64,000 nt of DNA from Streptomyces sp. NBC_00341 (GTDB taxonomy: Bacteria; Actinomycetota; Actinomycetes; Streptomycetales; Streptomycetaceae): NCBI RefSeq assembly GCF_041435055.1, contig NZ_CP108002.1, positions 3,534,001 through 3,598,000 on the forward strand, given 5' to 3'. This document shows, piece after piece, positions 51,268-57,785 of this stretch. Positions within the stretch are counted from its first letter, which is position 1. Every line of letters begins with the position of its first letter. The translations under genes were made by a program, and so were the position numbers. Below the pieces are notes generated by a model, which made no database searches, was not told where the DNA came from, and worked only from the letters and a program-made list of their open reading frames with translations.

Positions 51268-51334
51268 GGCCGTACGCGTACGGCCATGACGCGCGATCGA
51301 CAAGCGATCGACATCCAACCGATCGACATCCAAC
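51268..51334. repeat. 18-bp palindrome and 15-bp tandem repeats between the antiporter and MFS genes
   Basis: GGCCGTACGCGTACGGCC (51268-51285) is a perfect 18-bp palindrome. CGATCGACATCCAAC occurs at 51305-51319 and 51320-51334, preceded by the partial copy CGATCGACAAG at 51294. No gene is visible from 51172 to 51541. Possibly an operator and iterated binding site for the MFS gene. Confidence 0.8.
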
Positions 51335-51541
51335 GACTTTGATCGACCAACTCTGCCTGACGCAGAGCTGGCGCGACCGTATGGCGGTCGTGGCGTCCTC
51401 CGCCTTTGCTGCGAGCGCCCGGCATCTACCGCAGTTCCGCGCGAAGAGGACAGCTCTCGGCAGCCCCTGACCGGGCCCGCACCCAGGTGCCGGCCCGTAA
51501 CCGCAGGAGCACGGCCACCAGGCGGCAGAAAGGCATGGACC

Positions 51542-52825
51542 GTGGCGTCCACGGTCTCCGACCGCCCCGGATACGGGCAGTTGCTGCGCACTCCGGGTGC
51601 GTGGACCTTCCTCCTGCCGGGCTTCGCCGCACGGCAGCCCTTCGCCATGCTGACCATCGGCATCGTCCTGCTGGTCCAGCACACCACCGGCTCCTACGGC
51701 AGCGCGGGCGCCGTCGCCGCCGTGAGCGGCGTCTCCATGGCACTGTTCGCGCCGCAGACCGGCAAGCTCGCGGACCGGTTCGGACAGCGGGCCGTCCTGC
51801 TGCCCGGCGTCCTGGTGCACGGGGCTTCCGTGGGCGCGCTGACGGCGCTCGCGCTGGCGGACGCGCCGATCTGGGCGCTGTGCCTGGCGGCTGTGCCGAC
51901 GGGTGCCTCGATCCCGCAGATCGGCCCCATGGTGCGCGCCCGCTGGGCTGCCGTGCTCGGGGCGGCGCCCGGCCGTGAGGCCTCGCCCCTGATGTCCACC
52001 GCCGCCGCCTTCGAGTCGGTGACGGACGAGTTCACCTTCGTCATCGGCCCCGTCATCGCCACCGCGCTGTGCACCGGGGTGCATCCGGCGGCCGGGCTCA
52101 TCGCGGAAGCCGCGCTGACGCTGGTCGGCGGGCTGTTCTTCGCCGCGCAGCGCGCCACCCAGCCGTCCGTGCGCGACGCCGGGCCCACCGGCTCCCCGCG
52201 GCACGCCTCCGCCCTGTCGGTGCCCGGCGTGCGCGTGCTCGCGGTGGCCTTCCTCGGGATCGGCGCGGTCTTCGGCGGTATGCAGGTCTCACTGACCGCC
52301 TTCGCGGAGGAGATCGGCAGGCCCGGTTCGAACGGGGTGCTGTACGGAATCTTCGCGGCCGGCAACATGCTGGCCGGGATCGCCTGCGGTGCCATCGCCT
52401 GGAAGAGCGGGCCGCGGCGCCGGCTGATCGCCGGGTACGCGGCGCTGACCCTGACCGCGTCGGGCCTGTGGGCGGTGCACTCCGTGCCCCTGCTGGCCGC
52501 CCTCGGGCTGCTGGTCGGTCTCTGCATCGCCCCGGCCCTGATCAGCGGCTACACACTGGTCGAGGCGCTGGTGCCCGCATCCGCCCGGACCGAGGCGTTC
52601 ACCTGGCTGACGGGTGCGGTCGCGCTCGGGCAGGCGGCGGCCGTGACGGTCGCCGGACAGCTCGCGGACGCCCATGGCGCGAGCACCGGATTCCTGGTGC
52701 CGCTGGTGGGCACGGTGCTGGCGCTGGTGACGCTGCTGGCGCTGCGTTCCAGGCTCGTACCGAGCCCTTCGGGACGGGCCGTGGCACGTGGTATCGGTCA
52801 CCGCGGGCCGGTCACAGTGGACTGA
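51542..52825 (+). CDS. MFS transporter
   Basis: 427 residues from GTG 51542. Twelve hydrophobic segments; the MFS loop 2-3 motif is visible as GKLADRFGQRAVLLPGVLV. Basic and Pro/Gly-rich termini. Drug/metabolite exporter group; substrate unknown. Preceded by 370 bp of non-coding DNA with palindromic and tandem repeats, suggesting that it is regulated. Confidence 0.9.
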   Translation: MASTVSDRPGYGQLLRTPGAWTFLLPGFAARQPFAMLTIGIVLLVQHTTGSYGSAGAVAAVSGVSMALFAPQTGKLADRFGQRAVLLPGVLVHGASVGALTALALADAPIWALCLAAVPTGASIPQIGPMVRARWAAVLGAAPGREASPLMSTAAAFESVTDEFTFVIGPVIATALCTGVHPAAGLIAEAALTLVGGLFFAAQRATQPSVRDAGPTGSPRHASALSVPGVRVLAVAFLGIGAVFGGMQVSLTAFAEEIGRPGSNGVLYGIFAAGNMLAGIACGAIAWKSGPRRRLIAGYAALTLTASGLWAVHSVPLLAALGLLVGLCIAPALISGYTLVEALVPASARTEAFTWLTGAVALGQAAAVTVAGQLADAHGASTGFLVPLVGTVLALVTLLALRSRLVPSPSGRAVARGIGHRGPVTVD

Positions 52826-52855
52826 TTCCGCGGAATAGGTCACTATGGAGCGTCG

Positions 52856-52882
52856 TTAGCACTCATTGAGTCAGAGTGCCAG
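52856..52882 (+). promoter_or_regulatory. CIRCE operator (HrcA-binding site)
   Basis: TTAGCACTC-attgagtca-GAGTGCCAG: 9-bp arms and a 9-bp spacer, matching the CIRCE consensus TTAGCACTC-N9-GAGTGCTAA with two differences in the right arm. It lies 9 bp before GTG 52892, and its right end abuts the ribosome site AGGAGGAA. HrcA repression released on heat shock is expected. Confidence 0.85.
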
Positions 52883-52891
52883 GAGGAACAA

Positions 52892-53260
52892 GTGCCGACC
52901 TATCAGTACCAGTGCACCGAGTGTGGCGAGGGCCTCGAAGCGGTGCAGAAGTTCACCGATGACGCCCTGACGGTGTGCCCGAACTGCGAAGGACGCCTCA
53001 AGAAGGTGTTCTCGGCGGTCGGCATTGTCTTCAAGGGTTCCGGCTTCTACCGGAACGACAGCCGCGGCTCCTCTTCGAGCAGCACGCCCGCACCGGCCGC
53101 CGCGAAGACCTCCGGTTCCGGATCGTCGTCCTCGACGGGGTCGGACGCCAAGTCCTCGGCCTCTTCGTCCTCGTCGACGTCCTCCGCTTCGGGTTCTTCG
53201 TCGTCGAGTTCTTCGGGCTCTTCCGCTTCGGGCTCTTCAAGCGGTTCGTCGGCCGCCTGA
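52892..53260 (+). CDS. FmdB-family zinc-ribbon protein, Ruc/Rv0991c-like redox chaperone
   Basis: 122 residues from GTG 52892. The N-terminal zinc ribbon PTYQYQCTECGEGLEAVQKF continues to CPNCEGRLKKVFSAVGIVFK and GSGFYRND, as in FmdB proteins. From residue 50 the tail is almost only Ser/Gly/Ala/Thr, predicted unstructured. M. tuberculosis Rv0991c has the same layout and is an oxidation-activated chaperone coregulated with hsp60/hsp70. The CIRCE site directly upstream supports the same role here. Confidence 0.88.
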   Translation: MPTYQYQCTECGEGLEAVQKFTDDALTVCPNCEGRLKKVFSAVGIVFKGSGFYRNDSRGSSSSSTPAPAAAKTSGSGSSSSTGSDAKSSASSSSSTSSASGSSSSSSSGSSASGSSSGSSAA

Positions 53261-53287
53261 GCCGTCGCCCCATCTGCTTTCACCCGT

Positions 53288-53315
53288 GACCCCGCTGATC
53301 CACATCGGCGGGGTC
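53288..53315 (+). terminator. Intrinsic terminator after the zinc-ribbon gene
   Basis: GACCCCGC (53288-53295) pairs with GCGGGGTC (53308-53315) around a 12-base loop, followed by attggcgttt. It separates the heat-shock-type gene from the MTA phosphorylase gene. Confidence 0.75.
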
Positions 53316-53347
53316 ATTGGCGTTTACGGCCCCGATAGTGTGACGGC

Positions 53348-54181
53348 ATGGCAAACGCAGAGATCGGTGTAATCGGCGGCTCGGGCCTGTACTCCTTCCT
53401 GGAGGACGTCACCGAGGTCCGCGTGGACACCCCTTACGGACAGCCGAGCGACTCCGTCTTCCTCGGCGAGATCGGCGGCCGCCGGGTCGCCTTCCTCCCC
53501 CGGCACGGCCGCGGCCATCATGTGCCGCCGCACCGCATCAACTACCGCGCCAATCTGTGGGCGCTGCGCTCGGTCGGCGTGCGCCAGGTGCTCGGCCCGT
53601 GCGCCGTCGGCGGGCTCCGGCCGGACTACGGACCGGGGACGCTGCTCGTACCGGACCAGCTGGTGGACCGTACGAAGACCCGCGTCCAGACCTTCTACGA
53701 CGGGGAGACCCGGGCGGACGGCGTGCTGCCGAACGTGGTGCACATGGGCTTCGCCGACCCCTACTGCCCCAGCGGGCGCAAGGCGGCGCTGGCGGCGGCC
53801 CGCGGCAGGGACTGGGAGGCCGTGGACGGCGGGACACTGGTCGTCATCGAGGGACCGCGCTTCTCGACCCGGGCGGAATCACGCTGGCACGCGGCGATGG
53901 GCTGGTCGGTGGTCGGCATGACCGGGCACCCGGAGGCCGTGCTCGCCCGTGAGCTGGGACTCTGCTACACGACGATGACGCTGGTGACCGACCTGGACGC
54001 GGGCGCGGAGACCGGCGAGGGCGTCTCCCACGCCGAAGTGCTCAAGGTCTTCGCGTCCAACGTCGACCGGCTGCGCACGGTCCTCTTCGACGCGGTGGCC
54101 GAGCTGCCCTCGGAGGCGGACCGCGACTGCCTGTGCGCGCATGCGCTGGAGGGCATCGACACGGGGATCGAGCTGCCGTAG
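53348..54181 (+). CDS. mtnP: S-methyl-5'-thioadenosine phosphorylase
   Basis: 277 residues. IGVIGGSGLYSFLEDVTEV at the N-terminus, phosphate-binding PRHGRGHHVPPHRINYRANL, then FVEG-type VIEGPRFSTRAESRWH and GMTGHPEAVLARELGLCYTT; the purine-pocket TDLDAG follows. Splits methylthioadenosine in the methionine salvage pathway. Start ATG 53348. Confidence 0.94.
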   Translation: MANAEIGVIGGSGLYSFLEDVTEVRVDTPYGQPSDSVFLGEIGGRRVAFLPRHGRGHHVPPHRINYRANLWALRSVGVRQVLGPCAVGGLRPDYGPGTLLVPDQLVDRTKTRVQTFYDGETRADGVLPNVVHMGFADPYCPSGRKAALAAARGRDWEAVDGGTLVVIEGPRFSTRAESRWHAAMGWSVVGMTGHPEAVLARELGLCYTTMTLVTDLDAGAETGEGVSHAEVLKVFASNVDRLRTVLFDAVAELPSEADRDCLCAHALEGIDTGIELP

Positions 54182-54191
54182 GGGGATTCCG

Positions 54192-54243
54192 GGGTGCGTT
54201 GCTCGGGTGCGTTGCTCGGGTGCGTTTCTCGGGTGAACGTCTC
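54192..54243. repeat. Four tandem 13-bp repeats (GGGTGCGTTGCTC)
   Basis: Units at 54192-54204 and 54205-54217 are identical; 54218-54230 has one change; 54231-54243 is degenerate. They end 16 bp before the first of two DnaA-box-like sequences. Confidence 0.85.
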
Positions 54244-54258
54244 GGTCGGGTGGAGGAG

Positions 54259-54285
54259 TTATCCACATCCGCTGGGCTGTCCACA
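54259..54285. promoter_or_regulatory. Two DnaA-box-like sequences
   Basis: TTATCCACA (54259-54267) equals the classical DnaA box, and CTGTCCACA (54277-54285) fits the high-GC Streptomyces form. Starts are 18 bp apart, in the same orientation, beside the 13-bp repeats and upstream of the SAF-domain gene. Confidence 0.6.
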
Positions 54286-54385
54286 GGGCTCAGCGGGAAT
54301 CTGGTGAATGCCGGATCGTGAGGTCTGTTCATCCGGGGCCGCTCGGCTCCGGATCCGGGCTCCCTCACTCCAGGCGGTGTTCGTC

Positions 54386-55015
54386 ATGCGTTCGCCCAGC
54401 TCACTCGACTCATCCGTTTCTCCGCACCCCGTCCCCACCCTCACCCCCTCCCCTGCCCCGCCGTCCGGCTCTCCGTTGATGTGCGCGCCCGCTCCCGCGC
54501 CCTGCGGGGTGCCCGCGTTCCCGCCGTTGCGGGTGCGCGGTGGCGGCGGGCACCGGATGTGGCGGGCCGCGTGGCGTCGGCGGCGGGCGATGGCCGCAGG
54601 ACTGGCGCTGACCGCTGCCGCGCTGGCCGCCTCGGGGTTCGGCGGGGGCGGCGACCGGGGCCGCGACGGCGGTACGGGGCCCGAAGCGGCCGGTGCCGCG
54701 GCGAGCACGGCCGGGACGGCGCGGGAGCGGGCGTCGCCGCCGGTCCGCCTGGTGTCGGCGCCGGTACGGATCGCGGACGCGGCGACCGTACGGCTGCTGC
54801 GGCCCGGAGACCACGTCGACGTGATCGCCGCCGCGGGGTCCGGAACCGACGCCCGGGTACTGGCGAGGAGCGCGCGGGTGGCCCAGGTGCCCCAGACGTC
54901 TGCCGGGAGCCCGACGGAGAACGGGGCACTGGTCGTGCTGTCCGTACCGCGAGCCACGGCCGCGACGCTGGCGGGCGCGGGAGCCTCAGCCGGACTTGCG
55001 GTGATCCTGTGTTGA
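54386..55015 (+). CDS. SAF-domain / RcpC-CpaB-like membrane protein
   Basis: 209 residues from ATG 54386 (earlier in-frame start 54308 less likely). A Pro-rich N-terminus and basic MWRAAWRRRRAMAAGLALTA form the start of a membrane helix. The C-terminal half has VRLVSAPVRIADAATVRLLR, PGDHVDVIAAA, ALVVLSVPRATAATLAGA, the SAF/RcpC pattern used in Flp-pilus or secretion assembly. No other pilus genes are adjacent. Confidence 0.68.
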   Translation: MRSPSSLDSSVSPHPVPTLTPSPAPPSGSPLMCAPAPAPCGVPAFPPLRVRGGGGHRMWRAAWRRRRAMAAGLALTAAALAASGFGGGGDRGRDGGTGPEAAGAAASTAGTARERASPPVRLVSAPVRIADAATVRLLRPGDHVDVIAAAGSGTDARVLARSARVAQVPQTSAGSPTENGALVVLSVPRATAATLAGAGASAGLAVILC

Positions 55016-55138
55016 TTCGAACTGACGGATCATCATGTCACCTGTCAATGAGGCTCAATTGGGCTGTTTCACGTTGTACTGCCGTAAGTTGCGGAGGAGT
55101 TCGCTCCGTTTACGGCACACACGAAGGACGGCTCACCC

Positions 55139-55699
55139 TTGAGCGAGAAGAAGAAGGCCAATCTGCTGGACGGCTTCAAGGCCTTCCTGATGCGTGGCAA
55201 TGTGATCGATCTGGCGGTCGCCGTCGTCATCGGCGCCGCGTTCACCAACATCGTGAACGCGATCGTGAAGGGCGTCATCAATCCGCTCGTCGGTGCGTTC
55301 GGCACCAAGGATCTGGAGAACTACAGCTCCTGCCTCAAGGGCCCCTGCACGACGGACCCGACGACGGGCGAGGCGACCGAGGGGATCCGGATCCTGTGGG
55401 GGTCGGTGCTCAGCGCCACCCTCAGCTTCCTGATCACCGCCGCCGTCGTCTACTTCCTGATGGTCCTGCCGATGGCGAAGTACCTGGCCAGGCGCGCGGC
55501 CATGCTGGCGGCGAAGGAGGGCGTCCAGGAAACGCTGGAGGTCAGCGAGCTGGAGGTGCTCAAGGAGATCCGCGACGCGCTGGTCTCGCAACGGGTCGGC
55601 CCGACGGACGGCAGCCCCGGGGCCGGGGGCTCAGGGGCTGGAGACTCAGGAACCGGAGGTCCCGGGGCCGGGGGCTCAGTGCCTGGCGGCCGGGAGTAG
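55139..55699 (+). CDS. mscL: Large-conductance mechanosensitive channel MscL, extended tail
   Basis: 186 residues from TTG 55139. Pore helix and TM1: GFKAFLMRGNVIDLAVAVVI, GAAFTNIVNAIVKGVINPLV; TM2: LSFLITAAVVYFLMVLPMAK; C-terminal helix EVLKEIRDAL. Opens under membrane tension. It is longer than the usual 130-150 residues because of a terminal Gly/Ala/Ser repeat (GAGGSGAGDSGTGGPGAGG). Confidence 0.95.
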   Translation: MSEKKKANLLDGFKAFLMRGNVIDLAVAVVIGAAFTNIVNAIVKGVINPLVGAFGTKDLENYSSCLKGPCTTDPTTGEATEGIRILWGSVLSATLSFLITAAVVYFLMVLPMAKYLARRAAMLAAKEGVQETLEVSELEVLKEIRDALVSQRVGPTDGSPGAGGSGAGDSGTGGPGAGGSVPGGRE

Positions 55700-55704
55700 C
55701 CGGC

Positions 55705-55914
55705 TCAGATGTGATGGGGCGGCTTGTCGTCGAGGAAGCGGGCCAGGTCGGCGGCGCTGCCGCCGGAGGGGGACCGCTCACCCCAGCCCCGGTCCGTATC
55801 GTCCGAGGACTGCTGGTCCAGCGGATCGTCGAAAACCAGTGCCGGCTTCGGCTTCGGCCGGTCCGGCGGGCCCGGCTTCGAATCGCGCGGTCCGGGGGCA
55901 GGGGCGGTACTCAT
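55705..55914 (-). CDS. Small hypothetical protein
   Basis: 69 residues, Pro/Asp-rich and probably disordered: MSTAPAPGPRDSKPGPPD and later SAADLARFLDDKPPHHI. Ends 5 bp from the convergent mscL stop. No family recognised, but the order is common beside this operon. ATG 55914. Confidence 0.55.
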   Translation of the reverse strand: MSTAPAPGPRDSKPGPPDRPKPKPALVFDDPLDQQSSDDTDRGWGERSPSGGSAADLARFLDDKPPHHI

Positions 55915-56025
55915 GCCTCCAGGGTACGGCCGCCCTCGTCGATACGGCTGCCCTCGGGGGTACGGCCTCCCAGCTCGATACGGCCGTCCTCCGGAGTACC
56001 GACGCTCTCCGGAGCGTTCCCCCGC

Positions 56026-56406
56026 TCAGCGGTCCTTCGGGTCCAGCGCCCAGAGGCCGAGCACCACGAGGAACGACAGGCACAGGAATCCGGCGCCCCA
56101 CCAGGCGGTGCCGGAGTTGCCCTCCATCCATTCGTCGATGATCACGGTCAGCCCCCAGAGCTGCCCGATGACCACGGTCATGGCGAGGGTCAGCCGGGCC
56201 GTGAGCTTCGAGGAGCGTTCCGGCTCCTGGTCGGTGCCGGCTCCCGGCCCCGGTCCGGTACGGCGGACGCGGGGGTCGCCGTAACCGCTGGTGGGCCGGA
56301 TCTGGGGATAGCGCTCGTGGACGGGCCGGTTGAGTTCCGGCCGGGCGCTGCCCGGGTGGTACTCCGGGTAGTGCGGGCCGGGCTCGGGCTGCTGCGCGTC
56401 GCTCAT
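56026..56406 (-). CDS. Small two-helix membrane protein, last gene of the molybdoenzyme operon
   Basis: 126 residues: a hydrophilic Pro/Glu/Arg-rich first half, then LTARLTLAMTVVIGQLWGLT and AWWGAGFLCLSFLVVLGLWA as two membrane helices. ATG 56406 overlaps the Rieske stop (ATGA), so it belongs to the operon. Role unknown; possibly an assembly factor or anchor. Confidence 0.75.
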   Translation of the reverse strand: MSDAQQPEPGPHYPEYHPGSARPELNRPVHERYPQIRPTSGYGDPRVRRTGPGPGAGTDQEPERSSKLTARLTLAMTVVIGQLWGLTVIIDEWMEGNSGTAWWGAGFLCLSFLVVLGLWALDPKDR

Positions 56407-57179
56407 GCCCGCCTGCCGGAGGTCTCGGCGTCGGCGGACGCGGTGGCGCCGGTGGCCGCAGTCGCCCCGGTGGAGGCCGTCGCCCAAGAGGCCGCAGTGG
56501 CACCGGTGACTTCGCCGGCTCCGGTGGCACCGGCCGCGTCGGGAGCCTCCGCTCCCCGCTTGGCTCCGGGGCAGCCGATCCGGGAGGCGAGGTCCGGGCG
56601 GTCGTCGCCGAGCTGGCGGCAGAGCCCGTGCTCGGCGCTCTCGCCGGAGTACGCGGTGCCCAGCGCCCAGACGCTGCCGTCGGCCTGCTCGGTGAGCACC
56701 ACCTTGGGCAGACCGCGAGGCGGCGGGCCTGCGGTGACCTCGCCGGTACGGGCGTCGAAGACACCTTCGTGGCAGGGGCAGTACAGCTCGCCCTCGGCGC
56801 CCCGGTCCTTCCTCCAGAGCACGGCGCAGGCGAGATGGGTGCAGATCGCGGAGTAGCCGACGAGCGTCCCGTCATTGAGCCGGACGGCCACCGCGCGGTC
56901 CTCCTCGTCCGGGTAGCGGAAGGCGACGGACTCCCCGGGCAGCAGCTGGGCGCTGACCTTCTTCGGCTGGGGAGCCTTGGCGTCGTCGGGGTCCCCGTGG
57001 CGCGGGAGGATGCCGGCGGCGACGCCGAGACCGCCGACGGCGAGTCCGCCGGAGACGGTGGCGACGATCCGCAGGTAGTCGCGCCTGGTGGTGAGGGAGT
57101 CCGCGGCGATCCGGTCGTGGAGGGCCTCGCGCGGGTCCCCGGCGGGCGGCGGGGAGGGCGGCTGGTCGGTGACGCTCAT
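56403..57179 (-). CDS. Rieske 2Fe-2S protein
   Basis: 258 residues. Twin-arginine-like TTRRDYLRIVATVSGGLAVG precedes a hydrophobic segment. The Rieske cluster ligands are CTHLAC and CPCHEG, spaced as usual. The C-terminal tail is a low-complexity Ala/Thr/Gly repeat. It probably passes electrons between the ferredoxin/cytochrome subunits and the molybdoenzyme. Coupled to neighbours by overlaps at both ends. Confidence 0.92.
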   Translation of the reverse strand: MSVTDQPPSPPPAGDPREALHDRIAADSLTTRRDYLRIVATVSGGLAVGGLGVAAGILPRHGDPDDAKAPQPKKVSAQLLPGESVAFRYPDEEDRAVAVRLNDGTLVGYSAICTHLACAVLWRKDRGAEGELYCPCHEGVFDARTGEVTAGPPPRGLPKVVLTEQADGSVWALGTAYSGESAEHGLCRQLGDDRPDLASRIGCPGAKRGAEAPDAAGATGAGEVTGATAASWATASTGATAATGATASADAETSGRRA

Positions 57180-57778
57180 CGGCGGACGTCCTTCCCGTTG
57201 ATCTCCACGACGGGCAGGCCGCCGGGCACCGGCCACTGGACCCGGTCGGCGGGGACGACCATGGCCACGCCGGTACGGACCTCGCTCTCGCCGAAGACGA
57301 AGGTGTCGGCGACCTGGACGCCGGGGCGCTCGGCCTGGAGCTCCTCGACGGTTCCGTAGAAGAGCGCTCCGGTCGGGCAGACGGTGGCGCACATGGGGGC
57401 GAGACCGTAGGCGGTGCGGTCGTAGCAGAGGTTGCACTTCATCTGCAGCTTCGCCTGGAGGTCGATCTTCGGGACACCGAAGGGACAGGCGTTGACGCAG
57501 TTGGCGCACCCGATGCAGCGGGTGGTGTCGGCCTGCTGCACCACCCCGTCGGCGGTCACCAGGATCGCGTCGGCGGGACACACCTCGGCGCAGGGCGCGA
57601 CGGGGTCCTCACAGTGCATGCAGACCGTGGGAAGGGAGGCGACGGACTGGCCCTCGTCGGTGTAGTCGAGGTGGATCATCGACTTGCCGCGGTGCGAGTC
57701 GCACTCGCGGCAGGCGGAGACACAGGCCTGGCAGCCGATGCAGCGCCCCGGGTCGATAAAGATCGTTCTGCCCATCAT
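57176..57778 (-). CDS. 4Fe-4S dicluster ferredoxin (electron-transfer subunit)
   Basis: 200 residues, start ATG 57778 or 57775. Four Cys motifs: CIGCQACVSACRECD, CMHCEDPVAPCAEVCP, CIGCANCVNACPFG and CNLCYDR...MCATVCPTGAL, as in NrfC/FdnH-type beta subunits. Lies 7 bp after the molybdoenzyme gene and overlaps the Rieske start by 4 bases. Confidence 0.93.
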   Translation of the reverse strand: MMGRTIFIDPGRCIGCQACVSACRECDSHRGKSMIHLDYTDEGQSVASLPTVCMHCEDPVAPCAEVCPADAILVTADGVVQQADTTRCIGCANCVNACPFGVPKIDLQAKLQMKCNLCYDRTAYGLAPMCATVCPTGALFYGTVEELQAERPGVQVADTFVFGESEVRTGVAMVVPADRVQWPVPGGLPVVEINGKDVRR

Positions 57779-57785
57779 GCGGGCA

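Noticed and set aside
54481..56856. 791-codon plus-strand frame spanning the SAF, mscL and Rieske region
   Set aside because: Crosses real genes on both strands in other frames; no start or domain.
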